Source of the DNA: Aurelia coerulea
Lineage: Eukaryota > Cnidaria > Scyphozoa > Semaeostomeae > Ulmaridae
DNA length: 64,000 nucleotides
Reading direction: 5' to 3'
Assembly (NCBI GenBank): GCA_039566865.1
Contig: CM076961.1
Span: 13,105,501-13,169,500 of the forward strand
Position 1 is the stretch's first letter. Each line of letters opens with the position of its first letter. This document shows, piece after piece, positions 1-12,309 of this stretch. A program made the position numbers and the translations under genes. The notes under the pieces were generated by a model. The model searched no databases and was not told the DNA's origin. It saw nothing but the letters and a program-made list of their open reading frames with translations.

Positions 1-1994
1 AGCTTTCTTTTCCCGTTGAAATTTTCAAAAAATTCGATTTATTCGAGCGTGCAATACTTTTTTATTGGGGGTCACCCAAAATGGCCTAAATCTAGCTGCG
101 AAACGCGGAAGTAATGAAATGACGGCACCTGATTGGTCAATTTTAGGAGAAAACGCAATCTGATCAGAGGATGAGTCAGCGTCCCAGGGGAACTTCGGAC
201 AAAAGAAAAGATTTGGAGGCTATGCTGTCATTCAATGTAGCTGAACTTGAATTTCTCTAAGAAGGAGTCACGTTAAAAAAAACATGCTCCAGTCACTTGT
301 TAAATTTCAAAATTATCTTCAAACTAAATTAAACCGTTGCGATTTCGTTGAGCACATCAACATCCATATATTTAAGTGTCAACCACCTGCCTAAAGTCTT
401 CCAGGAAGCAAAATTAATGTTAATGTGATAAAAGTGATATCAAGGATATTCTTACCTTGGAATGGTTTCTTTCCATTTTCCCTTTGTGTTTATCCTTCTT
501 GTATTCCTCACGGAAAACTTTTGTCATAGCGATAAAGTTTGTAGAATCCTAATTTGAAAACTATAAAATGTTGTTGTCTTTGCCCCCAGATATCTATCCG
601 TTTCTCATTTTGTTTTGGCCTACTCCTCCAGCTACGCTCCCAAAATTTTGTGCAGTGTTGTCCGGAGGTTTTTGCTAATTTATCAAAGAAACCAACAAAA
701 TAACGTTTCATTTTATTTATGAATGAAAAGCAAACAAATTAACAATTCTTTTCCCACCAAAACACCCGGTAGAGAAACCCTTCAATGCTGATGCTTTTGT
801 TATGTAAATTTTGTTGGTTGGGCTAAAAGACACTTTTGGGCGCCATTTTGGGTAAGGTGGTGCAATACTTATGTGAGGTAAGTGTAATTAAAAATGAAAT
901 GAAATGAATGAAAATCCTGTTCGTCCCCAACAAATCTTGAGTGGTGTTGGAAATCTCCAAGGTTACTCGAGGTTTGTTTATACCTTTATGAGCATGCGCA
1001 GAGCAAGATTTTGATAATGGCGGCAAAAAATCATGCAGCTTTCACCAGAGAAAGATTAATAGATATACCACATTAACAGCATAACAAGACTGCCGAGCAC
1101 ATTTCCAAAAAGGTGAGTAATGCCAAACCTACCTAGCTGCCAATTTTTTCCTTTGTTCTCGGTGGCTATAAAGATGGAAATACAGTTACGGCCGTTGTTG
1201 TTACAACACAAAACATAAGATCCTTTTGGATGATTACAAAGTATGACCTGAGCTAAGCAAGCATAAGAAAACTGAATATTGATTTCTCCATAAGCCCAAA
1301 TGATCATTGATGCTGCTACAGTCAGAGAGATGCGTGTTGCTGCTAAAGTTGCCTTCAATAGAAAATCAAGCGCCTTGTATAAGGACAAGAATCGTTTGAA
1401 AGCAATATTTTGATCTTTATGTCAAACGAGGATGATACGCAAAAAATCAAAAGTCATTACCCCCAGTTTGCTTAGTTCGTGCATGAAACTATTGGTGCAT
1501 CTGTCTCAAATTAGATGTCATGTGAGATTCACGATAACGCAAAATTGCTTATACGGAACCCTGCAGAATGTATCTATTCGCGGGCTTCTAATTTGAGGCA
1601 AGCAGTCACGAAGATAACCTCTGTGCAGAATCATATGCATGGAGATCTTTTGGTTCAGTGTGACCACGTGCCTTCCCCCAGTCAATGCGCCATTGTTTGC
1701 TGTAATTCTGCACCTTTCCTCTCAACTTCACCTGCGACGTTTGCATCTGTAGCTGTGTAGGAGGGGGGTCCTTCTACCTTCGGTGATGCTGCGAATGCTA
1801 GCCTCTGTGCAGGCCGCCGGTTACATCATCCTCTAAACTTGACTTATTTGTATAATGAATACTATCAATAAGTGGCTAATGATGCGTTCGTTCTAGAAAA
1901 CGATTGTTTCAACATAATTAAGCTGCTAATGAAGTCAAGAACGTGCCAATTCTGGGTAAATTTGTTGTTGTGCCAGGGTAAACATCGTGGTGAT
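1..1994. other. No recognised gene
   Basis: Short open frames exist (for example 1056-1388 minus, 1515-1760 plus) but show no recognisable family and no supporting splice structure. The segment around 1500-1540 (CTGTCTCAAATTAGATGTCA) recurs at about 26107, so part of it is dispersed repeat. Confidence 0.5.
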
Positions 1995-2236
1995 TTATCC
2001 ATCTTATGGTGTCAAATCTGTCTAACATGAAATAAGCCGACGTCAAATGTTGCTATAGGATCGCGGGAAACTTCTGTCTTGTATGCGCTTTCTGTGCGCT
2101 TTCTTTATTTCAGTGCCAATTAGCAGAGATAAAACGTTAATCAATTGCTTTAACGAGCGTGACGGACTTTCTTTCTTTCTTTCTTCCTGACCTGGAGCCC
2201 CCTCTTAGATTACAAAGTACTTTGTAATCAAAAAGG
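1995..2236. repeat. Dispersed repeat, copy 1
   Basis: This stretch, containing CTTATGGTGTCAAATCTGTC and GATCGCGGGAAACTT and ending with ACCTGGAGCCCCCTCTTAG and GTAATCAAAAAGG, is repeated in direct orientation at 23752-23985 with moderate divergence. A TTTC microsatellite lies inside. It ends just before the TIR element at 2249. Confidence 0.75.
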
Positions 2237-2248
2237 GCCTAAAAAAAG

Positions 2249-3690
2249 AGCGACGACTTTATTTTGCAGGCCAGCAGGTCAAGTAATCTGCGGGTCAAAC
2301 ACGAAAGCAAACATGCGGGTCACCATCAGGGCCAAGGGCCCAATACAAAGACGTATGTGTTTTGTTTGGTATTTTAGGCCGTGAAATGGTCAAAGGCCAA
2401 TCCCTTGGACGATTTTGATCTCTGCGCTTGGACCATCACAATATTTTTCAAATGCTTTCACAAGCTTTTGTTTCAATATCTTTCAACCATGGGATCCTTA
2501 TTCGTTTGTGGCATTGAAATGCTTTGTGCCAAAGCCAAAGAATGTCTTGCTGTTCAAATCGTGAACAAAGCCAATCTAAAAATGCAGTAGTGGGCGTATA
2601 GATTGATTATATGAGTCTCAGTTTTCCGCACTGAATTGGATGATGAAGTGAAAGTATAAACATCAGATTGAAAATATTGAACGAAGACAAAGAATCTATG
2701 TCGAATGATTGCGAATCGCGACTGATTCGTTAATTTCAATGGTTGAGTTGCTGGAACATTTTAGATGGATTTGGAAATTCTCTTGATATTGTTTGATAAA
2801 ATTGGTTGATAAATTTGGTTGATAACGTTGCGAGGATACATGAACTATAACTATTATTCAGCACATTTGATTGTTCATTGCTCAGTTCTAAACCATGTGC
2901 CTTGTAAGTATTTGCAGGGGGAGGACCTGTACGAAAATACAAGGCCATGTAATAGCCATGTACAAGCCTTGTAGTTATGGCCTTGTAACCTTGTTATAGC
3001 CTGGAATAGCCTTGCTGTAACCTTGTAAATGGCTTGAAAAATGCTAATTAGCCTTGTAGAAGCCTTGTGGAAACCTTGTGTTAGACTGGTTGCAGCTTGG
3101 AATCTTACTGATAGCCTTGTAATTTTCTTCCAAGGTTAGTACAAGGTCATAACAAGGTCATAATCCCCTCTACAAGGCTAAAACTTGGCCTGTACAAGGC
3201 CAAGTTTAGCCTTGTATTTTTGTACAGGGAGACATTCTTAATCTCGATTCGGTGGCTCCCAAAATCAAATAATAAACTGAACATAATCTGAAACTGAAAG
3301 TAGGTAGGGAGACTAATTCAAACATAGTCATTCGACTCTCCAATTCGTCCGAAAGTTTGATCGTTTGAGAGCTTTCGATTTTAATGGGGCCTACTTCCTG
3401 CCTAAACACTCGGAGATAGAGATGCAGTCATGACTCCGATGCAATCCTCATCGCGAGTGCAGATGATACGATTTGGCTTGACTATTTCTGTCAATCAGAT
3501 AACGATATTTGTTGTACTGTTATCTAAACCCATTACGGGATGTTCCTGACGTAAGCAATACATTTCCAGCTTTTTCATGACATGTCTGGAGGCCACTGAG
3601 CCCTTGGCCCTGGTGGTGACCCGCATGTTTGCTTTCGTGTTTGACCTGCAGATTACTTGACCTGCTGGCCTGCAGAATAAAGTCGTCGCT
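2249..3690. mobile_element. Non-autonomous TIR element, ~93-bp inverted ends
   Basis: The ends are near-perfect inverted repeats (AGCGACGACTTTATTTTGCA on the left, its complement at 3671-3690), including GACCTGCTGGCCTGCAG and GCATGTTTGCTTTCGTGTT. The inside has no recognisable gene and contains a second small element at 2936-3228. The target duplication is unclear. Confidence 0.75.
2936..3228. mobile_element. 293-bp element filled with CCTTGTA-like short repeats
   Basis: It has inverted ends CCTGTACGAAAATACAAGG and CCTTGTATTTTTGTACAGG, one mismatch in 19. The interior is a degenerate run of CCTTGTAA, GCCTTGTAG and GCCTTG motifs spaced roughly 10-25 bp, changing to the complementary AACAAGG type toward the right end. 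Confidence 0.75.
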
Positions 3691-4096
3691 AAAAGAAGCA
3701 TAAAAATTGTTTCTGCCTTTAAATTTTTAAAAATTGAAAATAGATAGAGACCAGACAGGTAAATTTCACCATTCTGCTTTTGTGGATGTGGTATTTGTTA
3801 ATTTCCAATGCCTATGCCTAAATACCCTACTGCAGTCCTCACGAGAGTGACAGACACAACTTGCTGCACTGAAAAAAGAATAACGAAACATTTAAAATGT
3901 ACCTCATTCATACATATAATCTATAATCAAAATCTCCAGACCCCAGGGCCCAGGAGTTGGTTATTGCTGTTGATTGTCTGTCAGGTAAATTTTAAAATGT
4001 ATTTGAGAACATATCCACCATCAAAAATTATTTATTTGCCAATACTCTTAATACCAAGGGAGCAATGAATGACCCTCAATGGCCTTTCCAATGGTG

Positions 4097-4131
4097 TTTG
4101 TTTGTTTGTTTGTTTGTTTGTTTGTTTGTTT
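4097..4131. repeat. (TTTG)n microsatellite
   Basis: About eight TTTG units in tandem. The flanks have no recognisable gene. Confidence 0.95.
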
Positions 4132-5479
4132 TACTCACCTAGCATTCTGTATGGAAAGTGTGCACACTCAAGAAAAACAATAGGGTATTCAAAACAGACA
4201 ATAGATAAACAATAGAGCACCCTTCTTGCACATCCGAGGTCTTGGCGAAAATTGCCCTACTTTCCATACTGGCTGGTCTAGCATGTCCATTACTTTGACA
4301 CACTAACATAGTTCAAGAGAGGCAACTTAGGTATGAATGATATCGAAGTCCTGAACCCATGCCTAAAGACTGAAGATTCAAAGACAACTTTTTCTAGTGG
4401 TGTGTGTGGCCAGGGTAAATAAAGTAGGGGACATCAAAATGAGGGGATCTGGGGGCCCTAAACAAATTTTTGGGGCCATGCCCTTTACTTTGGCTGAGTT
4501 AGAATGCGTCTCCGTCTCCCTTTAGCGACAAGGAAACTTTGATAGTTCTGTAACAGTTATAGTACGGCAGATTTAAGGTTGGAATGTTCATTTTGTGATA
4601 ACAGCATGAAACTTGGTGAACATAGGCAGTTTGACACGCTGAAAAATATTGGATATAGAGCCATTCCAAAAAATGCCCCCAAAGGCTATTTTTAGACGGG
4701 GGCACTAGAGCCCATTCCCCAAAAGTGAAAAACTGGTGTAACTAATGAAACAAGTGACGGATAAATACATTACTTAGTATTCTTAGCAAGTTTGACATGC
4801 TGAAAAACTTAGAATATAGAGCCATTCCTAAAATGCCCCTAGATGCTATTTTTAGATGGGGGCACTGGAGCCCAATCCCCAAAAGTGAAAAACTGGTGTA
4901 ACTAATGAAACAAGTGACAGATAAATACATTACTTAGTATTCTTAGCAAGTTTGACATGCTGAAAAACATGAAATATAGAGCCATTCCAAAAATGCCCCC
5001 AGATGCTATTTTTAGACGGGGGCACTAGAGCCCAATCCCCAAAAGTGAAAAACTGGTGTAACTAATGAAACAAGTGACGGAGAAATACATTACTTAATAT
5101 TCTTAGCAAGTTTTACATGCTGAAAACATTGAATATAGAGCCATTCCTAAAATGCCCCCAGATGCTATTTTTAGATGGGACACTGGAGCCCAATCCCCAG
5201 AAGTGAAAAACTGGTGTAACTAATGAAACAAGTGACGGATAAATACATTTACTTAGTATTCTTAACAAGTTTGACATGCTTTAAAACATGGAATATAGAG
5301 CCATTCTAAAAAATGCCCCCAGATGCTATTTTTAGACGGGGCACTAGAGCCCAATCCCCCAAAGTGAAAAACTTGTGTAACTTATGAAACAAGTGACGGA
5401 TAAATACATTACTTTGTAGTCTTAGCAAATTTGACATGCTGGAAAACATGGAATATAGAGCCATTCTTAAAATGCCCCC

Positions 5480-5930
5480 AAATTATTTGTGAATTTTACA
5501 TACCTCCTTTTATGATTAGAATTTTCTGTCCACAAACCTAACAGCATCACCTCGAAAATGATCGCGACTTTAGTCTACCCAAAGTGAGATAAGTCATGTA
5601 TGGCCCAGAAACTGTTTGATATAGGGGTCCACAGTTATGGGACAAGCTTCCAGTCTTGAATAGACAGTCAATCAGCCTGACTGAGTTTAAGACCAAAATC
5701 AAAGCCTGGAAAGGAAATGAGTGCAAATGCCAGGGTAGACTTTGCTGAAATTTTGTACCGTATTTATGTTTGATATGATAGTTTTATCAATTCAATTCTT
5801 TGTCATTTGAACTAGGTGGCTTCTATTAGCTGTGTTTGTAAATGTTTTCGTACATACATGTATAGCGATCGTATACTTTCTATGACAACATTGTAAATAA
5901 AGTGATAATAATAGTAATAAAAATAATAAT
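5480..5930 (+). mobile_element. LINE 3' fragment inserted in the 160-bp tandem array
   Basis: Translation gives YRGPQLWDKLPVLNRQ, SLTEFKTKIKAWKGNECKCQ, the last residues of a LINE ORF. The 3' end is TTGTAAATAAAGTGATAATA followed by ATA/AAT repeats to about 5930. The tandem-array unit is interrupted at AATGCCCCCA before it and resumes at TTTTAGACGGG after it, so the LINE inserted into an existing repeat unit. Confidence 0.75.
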
Positions 5931-6024
5931 TTTAGACGGGAGCACTAGAGCCCAATTCCCCAAATAAAAAGCTGGTGTATCTAGTGGAATGAGTGATAGC
6001 TAAATACGTTACTTGGTAGTTTTA

Positions 6025-6088
6025 CACGGTACAAAATTTCAGCAAAGTCTACCCTGGCATTTGCACTCATTTCCTTTCCAGGCTTTGA
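6025..6088 (-). repeat. 63-bp inverted copy of the nearby LINE 3' segment
   Basis: This stretch, from CGGTACAAAATTTCAGCAAA to TTTCCTTTCCAGGCTTTGAT, is the reverse complement of 5697-5760 in the LINE fragment upstream and appears essentially identical. It sits inside a diverged tandem unit. Confidence 0.85.
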
Positions 6089-6379
6089 TGCTGAGAATCA
6101 TGGATATACGGCCATTGCCAAATGTTCCTAGATGCTTTATTTACACTGTGGCACTGGTGCATGATTCCCCAAAGCGAAAGTTTCACGTAACTATTGAAAT
6201 ATGCTGCATCTTGTTATACAAAATTCATTATGCAATGGCAGTCTCCAAAAATTAGTCGCATTGGTTCATTTAAAAAATAATCCTACCGGCTATCCATTGA
6301 AAGAGAAAGGTGACTGATATGACAGTAAAATATTTTCCTTGATTGTATAACTAAAGTGAGCGGCCTACGATGGGCTCAG

Positions 6380-6831
6380 CAGTCTCCACTATATTTGCAC
6401 ACAGCGGTACACGCAAGTTCAGCATTGACACATTTGCACTGTCCACCACACCTTTACTTAAAGGAGGAGCATTTGATCAGTTCCTGGCAGGCCATCGATG
6501 CATCAAGAAGAATAGTCCATAAGTGACATCGCGGACTGTTCTGATCACGCTGCTATCCCGATTTATCAGGGCAGGGGATTTCTGGGCGTTTGACGAGACA
6601 CTTCCCGCAAATATGAGCTCCTTTGTAGATGATGCATTTAATGTGTTGTGTTTTTGCATCCCTTGCAGAAGGGATATCATCAACCTGCCTCCGCTTATGA
6701 GTAAACAATTCCTTCCTAGCTGAGCTGCATGTATGGATCGTTTCGTATAAGAGGACGAAGCAACGTTTGACTGCCGAACTGTCAGCATATGCCGTCTTCT
6801 TACCAATGCCAGCAAATAGTAACACACCCAC
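6380..6831 (-). pseudogene. Fragment of a transposon-associated gene with Cys-rich tail
   Basis: The minus strand reads GVLLFAGIGKKTAYADSSAV, then SARDAKTQHIKCIIYKGAHI, then PEIPCPDKSGW, then after a frame change MACQELIKCSS and a Cys-rich end (GGQCKCVNAELACTAVCKYS). This order (DALxQHIKRAxYQAGHxW, PELPxPxxWGW, CxxCxCxxxxLxCTxLCxC) recalls an uncharacterised repetitive protein family in cnidarian genomes. I have no function for it. Stops and frameshifts are present. Confidence 0.5.
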
Positions 6832-6964
6832 TTAGTTCATTGAGCAATGCAAACGCTTTTGCGTTTTCAGGGCCAATAGTCAATGCCAGTTGATGAAGAA
6901 TGAAGCGTGATCAGAACAGTTAATGGTGTCCAGTATGGACTACTCTTCCTTACTCACCGGCGGC

Positions 6965-7085
6965 CTGCCAGGAACTGATCAAATACTCATGTAAGGAAAG
7001 GTGTGGTTCACAGTTCAAATGGGCGAAGGCCGGACTTGCTTGTACTGCTATGTGCAAATATAATGGAGACTGCCTAGCCTATCGT
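6965..7085 (+). pseudogene. Second, inverted copy of the Cys-rich tail
   Basis: The + strand encodes ACQELIKYSCKERCGSQFKW and then AGLACTAMCKYNGDC, the mirror copy of the minus-strand tail at 6380-6510. Some cysteines have changed. It is a duplicated fragment, not a gene. Confidence 0.6.
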
Positions 7086-7335
7086 AAGCCGCTCACTGTA
7101 ACTATGATATCAAGAAAAATATGCTAGTATGTTCCCAGTCACCTTTCAATTTCAATGGATAGCACTTTGTATTTCTGCCTGCAAATAATAAATTATGAAT
7201 AACAAGAGATTGCATATTTCAATAGTTGTGTCAAACTTTCGCTTTTGGGGTATTATGGCCCAGTGCCCCAGTGTGAATAAAGCTCTGAGGAACATTTAGA
7301 AATTGCCATGTATTCCACGTTTCTCAGTACGTCAA

Positions 7336-8799
7336 GCTTACTGAGACTAACCAATAACATCTTTAACCATCATTTGGTGCCTCCTGAATTTTCAAGCTTC
7401 CAGGCATTTGGTGCCTCCTGAATGTTGGGCGCTGGTGACTATTGTTTTTAAAATGATTACTTTGTTGTTCTTCCTTTGCTATGCCTGAACTTGCACATGG
7501 AAGATCTTCCACACTAGCAACATAAACAGCAATTTGGCTGTAGCATATCTTCTCTACTTTACTTATAAAATGTCATCTCAATATTACCTTGATGGTTACA
7601 TCTCAAAGACAATATGTTTAGTACTATTTTGAAAAATCAAAGCATTGCTCCCATCCTTTTTTTCCTGCTATGAATGTTCTATATTGTGTATACAGAGTCG
7701 TTTGGTCGTTGTTGTTTTCCTATTCTGTTCTCCTCTCCAATAATTTTTTTTCACATATTGTATTCTGTTCTGAATCAATTCTTTCCATTTTGGTTTCTTC
7801 TGATATTGGACTCTTTGAACATTAAGAACTTTACATGTTTGAAATTTTTGTGTGGAGAGAATACTTGGGCTATTGGACTTTGAAAATACATTTAATGTTT
7901 CTCGATAGACAAGGTCCTTTCGTTACTTGCTACACATGTGTTTATAAGAAACAGTAGGCTTGATTTTTCAAAAGTTAGGAAACAAGTCTACCTGAATTAA
8001 AAAAGCTAGGAACTTTTGTAATATGCATTTTTAATTTCCCAGCACACTCAAACATGTTTTTGACACTATACTTACAGCAACTGTTTGGACATTATTTTGA
8101 GTGCGAATTGTGTTATTTATTTGTTTGAGATCTTAGTAAGTAATTTGGGAGCCCTCTTGACAAAGCGAAATTAACTCTATACTTCCGGCATTACAAATAT
8201 AAGAAACATGTAAGAAACTTTGGTATCGAAATGCCCCAAAATTTAAGAAACTCTGACCAGCCCCGGACCTAATAATATGTGTATATAAACAATTTTGTTA
8301 AATGCTGTCGATGCTTTACTTGTTTCATTTTTTTTGCTAAGGAGATTCAAGTTTTATTTGGAAAATTGTTTTACCTGAAGAGTCCTTCCCATCGAAACGG
8401 ACGATTTCGCTGTTATAGAATTTACCAGTTTGTCTTGTTTTCCTAGTTTACCCAGCTTTCTCAATGTTCACACTAGCCGTTTCACTGTCAGATTATTACT
8501 TCTCAGATGTTTTGGAATATTTCCCAGCTTTTCTAGCTTTTTGTTTACCGATTCCCAGTTTCCCCCAGCTTCCTAGGAAACAGAATTCCCTGTTTAAAAC
8601 TTTTTGATGAAAAGGCTGAGGAAACTGGGGAAATTCTAGGAAATCCTAGCTTTCCCAGTTGTCTCCCCTGCTTTTTGGTACGGGCACTGTTTCAAAATTA
8701 CTTATTATCTGATACAGGATAAGAAGCGAGTGAAAATGAAACAAAAACAAAGGATTTCCTTGATAGAAGAAAATAGTTTCTTAAATATTTTTATCCTGA
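7336..8799. other. Intergenic, no recognised gene
   Basis: It holds a short direct duplication (CATTTGGTGCCTCCTGAAT near 7371 and 7405), a TAAGAAACT-rich patch near 8205-8250, and a CCCAGCTTTC/TTTCCCAG-rich patch at about 8450-8670. Confidence 0.5.
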
Positions 8800-9972
8800 A
8801 AAATCCTTGAAGATTTATGACTTAATCTTTAGCAGAAAGCCTGAATTAGAATTGTAGGATTTTTTGCAAATTTTCCATTTTCAAATTTTAGAGCTAGAAG
8901 CGAGTTTCTCAAAATGCTCGTTTTCAAAAACACCGAAAACGATAAAAAGAACGTTGATCAAGTTTTCTAAAGAATGGACATGAATGGACAAAGAGACAAC
9001 GTGTTCGTGGTGATTTGGGATTTAGAAATCGATATTAATTGTAATCTGCTGTATGAGAGTTTGTACTATCTTAGGAGAAATGTAGCATTATTTTAAGGAA
9101 ATGTCTTTCCTTTTGTAATTTCATGGAAATTATGCTTTGGTGCAGGCTGCGTTCCTGTGAAAAGGGGGTTAAAAAGACAAACAGGTAAGCGTCGCGAGGC
9201 CAGCAAGCATTGAGGCCCCGTTTACACGATACCGTTTTCATTTCGTATCGGATTTGCCTCCTGTTTACACAAGAACGCACCAATCCGATAAGCTTCATAT
9301 CGTTTTTGCGTTTTCAATTGAAAATGCCCTGGAACTGGAGAAACAGGAGGCCAATCCGATATGAAATGAAAACTGTGTCGTGTAAACAGAACCCCAATCC
9401 GATATGAAATGAAAACGGTATCGCTAATAAGCTAATTAACGCCAACAAATAAGTTAAAACTTAATTTACAATTTTTTACTTTAAAACCTACAAAAACCCT
9501 AAATCTTTAATGAAAACTTTGCACAATCTGCAGATGCAAGTATTTCCATGCCATAATTTTATTTTTCGCTTGAATTCAAATAATGTGTTGGAATCTTTAA
9601 TTTCCTTTGGCAACGAGGACCACAAAAGGTTTTCGTATCGGATTGCAACCCCAAATCCGATATGAAATGAAAGCTGTATCGTGTAAACGGGGCCTGAGTC
9701 TTGTCGAATTTGTGATTTGGTGATGGCTTTTGGGGCTGCACTCTTTTGTAACTACTACAGAATTTCGCAACAGGCCAATCGTTGAAATAACGCTCGTGCA
9801 GAAGTTTGCTCTTTAAGGGATTTCTAAGTCCCCAAATCACCCTGAAAACGTTTTCTCTTTGTTGATTCATGCTGAATCTTTAGAAAATTTGATCAATGTT
9901 TTTATCGTTTTCAGTGTGGTTGAAAACGAAAATTTTATAAACTCAAAATTTATAAATTTTTGGCGCACCCGG
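8800..9972. mobile_element. Foldback mariner-type MITE, copy with a nested insertion
   Basis: The left part carries the family motifs GATTTATGACTTAATCTTTA and GAAGCGAGTTTCT; the right part (9696-9972) is their inverted counterpart and ends GGCGCACCCGG followed by TA. The left terminus is missing. Related copies lie at 19845-21043, 26463-27400 and 53236-53470. It is interrupted by a second MITE at 9214-9694. Confidence 0.7.
9214..9694. mobile_element. 481-bp MITE with GGCCCCGTTTACACG ends
   Basis: Terminal inverted repeats of about 40 bp (GGCCCCGTTTACACGATAC plus a CGTATCGGATT segment) enclose diverged extra copies of the same terminal sequence. TGAG occurs on both sides and may be the target duplication. 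The host repeat continues across it when compared with the copy at 26890-26945. Confidence 0.75.
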
Positions 9973-10924
9973 TATACATACATCAATCGAAAATAGTAAT
10001 GAAATAAAGACAACATTTTTCTAACGCATCTCCTGGCTTTTAGATCGTTTTGTGTGTACTGAGAGCTATCCAGAATGTCATTGCAAGAACCGACAGTCGA
10101 ACCATTGTTTTCCCATTCAAGAATCCCATCCATCCCATCCATGCACCTCAAGGTTCTAGAAGCCGTGTTTACTAAACTTCGGCATCCCTCCATCTGCCGA
10201 CAGAAGGAGTTTGTTTTCACGTTGCAATTGTTCTAATTTGCGCCGAAGGCTTTGATCTTTGGCGGTTGTCTATTGAGTTTAGCCAACAAGTGGCTTAGGT
10301 GCTATTGGCGTGTGATTTTCGGTTTTGTTTTGTTCGTCTGCTATAAAATGACCTGTTTTATTGGTAATTTGTTCTTCGCACGAACCAAACTGATGAGAGT
10401 GCGACGAAACTAGTTTTTGGTGATTTCACGTTGATCTTTTCAGCAGTTACTGGTGAGTTACTAACTTATTTCTTTCCTTTCAGGTTTTGAGATTAATTCG
10501 GTTTTGTCTTACAGGATTTAACAGTTTTTCTCTTGTTACAGGTTTATTTTGGTTATTGTTTCTTTTACAGGAGTTAATAGTCTTCTTTCTACTGATTTCG
10601 GTGTTTTTGTTGCGTTTATGGGTTTAATATGATGAGTCCGTTATTTAAGGCTATTTTTAAATTTTGTACCACAAATCATTTGTTTACATTCAAGAATAGA
10701 AAAAAAGACAAGAAAAATGAAGCAAAAGAGTATATTGACGGAATACTTGCCAAGTATAAACAGAAAAATAATTTTCTTGGCACATTCTGCATTGTGAACC
10801 CATTGTTTGAAAACCACCGCCACTGTCCGAAAACCACCGCCAAGATCAGTCTCGAAAACATCGTTGTCAAAGAAAAGCAGGCAAAGTAAAAAACTAAAGC
10901 CAAATCTATGGCCAAATCTATGGC

Positions 10925-11705
10925 CAAATCATACGTGCAAGTGATAAAATGAAACTACTAGGAGTCACTATCGATAAAAAACTAACTTTTTGCCAACACG
11001 TAGAGGATCTCTGCATGGAAGTCAGTACAAAGGTAAAGGCATTCTCTAGATTGTTAAATTATATCAATTTTAATCAAGCAAGGGTCGTATTCAACGCTGT
11101 TATACTATCACATTTCAACTATTGCCCCCTGATTTGGCTATTTTGTAGCAAAGCTGCCAACAGTAACATCAATCGACTACATAAACGTGCTTTAAGGGTT
11201 TTATACCAGGATTTTGAATCCTCTTTTGAAGAACTTCTATTTAGGCATGATGATGTTACAATACATGTAAAGAACCTACAGAAACTGCTCTTAGAAGTTT
11301 ACAAAACGCTCCACCAATTAAATCCGTCATACCTCTGGGAGAATTTCCAAACAAAATCTATTAGTTACAACTTACGAAAACAAGTATTATGTGAGCTTCC
11401 TCAGAGGTCTCACACGATAAAATATGGGATAAACTCCCTAAGATTTAGGGGAGCTATGCTGTGGAATACCCTAAACGATGATGCAAAGAATGTAGCGTCT
11501 GTTGCAGCTTTCAAAAAGGAAATTAAAACTTGGGATGGAACCAGTTGCCTTTGTACAATTTGTAAATAGACACTGAATTCCTTTGATTGTAAATTAGCAT
11601 GTATTACTTTAGGTTTATTGTAAATAGTTGGTGTAAATTAGCTTTATTCTTTTAAAACTATGTAAATACCAACTTTAAATAAATATATGAAATGAAATGA
11701 AATGA
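10925..11705 (+). mobile_element. 5'-truncated LINE with C-terminal RT ORF (10949-11569)
   Basis: An open frame of 206 codons encodes LGVTIDKKLTFCQHVEDLC, AVILSHFNYCPLIWLFCSKA, HKRALRVLYQDFESSFEELL, and near the end LRFRGAMLWNTLNDD, the standard thumb and C-terminal region of a LINE reverse transcriptase. The catalytic part is missing. After the stop a 3' UTR ends in AAATAAATATATGAAATGAA and GAAAT repeats at about 11680-11705. Just upstream, near 10897-10935, a short GGCCAAATCTAT duplication marks the approximate 5' border. Confidence 0.85.
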
Positions 11706-12309
11706 AAAAGCATTTCGGGAAAATAGCTTCAAATACCTGTCCATTCACCTGGTACTTGTCGTTTTTATATTTGATTAAAGTTTCTTTTGAAAATATTTAG
11801 TTTTTTTTTGAGCATCCGATTACCACAGCCGGCACCCTACTTCAGCCTTTCAGCTTGCTATGAAGCAAATTTTTATCGACTCCAATGCCTTAGGTATTCT
11901 CTGAATAACAAATTTTCCAACATGCACGTTATTTTTGGGTTTACCTAGTATGCCAATTCTATATTTATAGTTTAGTCTTCCAGGACAATGCAGAAAACAT
12001 TGCATAACACTTGAAAGTTAAAACATTTTGGAGCTTGGCCATTTTGATTTCACTGGAGAGAATTCAAGGGAATTCATATTTTGCAATTTGTACCTATGAC
12101 ACAGTTCCGTAATTTCGCAGTTTGAAAATTCCGTAATTCCATAGTTCCGCGATTCCGTAAATTACATCCATCGATTTATTTGCACACAAATTGATTGAAC
12201 GTTGCAACTGTTTTCAATGATTTTTTCATAATCACAATCAGAACTTGATTATATGTCAATTGTTTTACTTCATATTAACTTCTTGCTCTGCTATTCCCAA
12301 GCGGTGAAA

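Larger units (their letters stand above)
4495..6190 (+). repeat. Tandem array, ~160-bp unit, interrupted twice
   Basis: The unit, marked by TTTGACATGCTGAAAAA, recurs at 4630, 4791, 4951, 5111, 5270 and 5431, so the period is 159-161 bp. Each unit also contains TAGAGCCATTCC, TTTTTAGACGGGGGCACTAG and AACTGGTGTAACTAATGAAA. The sixth unit is broken by a LINE fragment (5480-5930). Diverged unit sequence continues at 5931-6025 and 6088-6190 around a 63-bp inverted LINE piece. The last diverged unit is also the outer part of the foldback at 6086-7335. Confidence 0.9.
6086..7335. repeat. 1.25-kb foldback duplicating a Cys-rich coding tail
   Basis: Left arm about 6086-6560 and right arm about 6900-7335 are diverged inverted copies around a spacer of about 340 bp. 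Each arm reads outward from the centre through the end of an ORF (ACQELIK), a Cys-rich tail (C-x-C-x-C, then CTAxCKYxGDC), a non-coding stretch and one unit of the 160-bp repeat. The centre still holds the preceding part of the ORF on the minus strand. No clear target duplication was found. Confidence 0.8.

Noticed and set aside
1018..1080. ATGGCGGCAAAAAATCATGC as a start exon of a gene
   Set aside because: The frame stops after 19 codons and has no GT donor.
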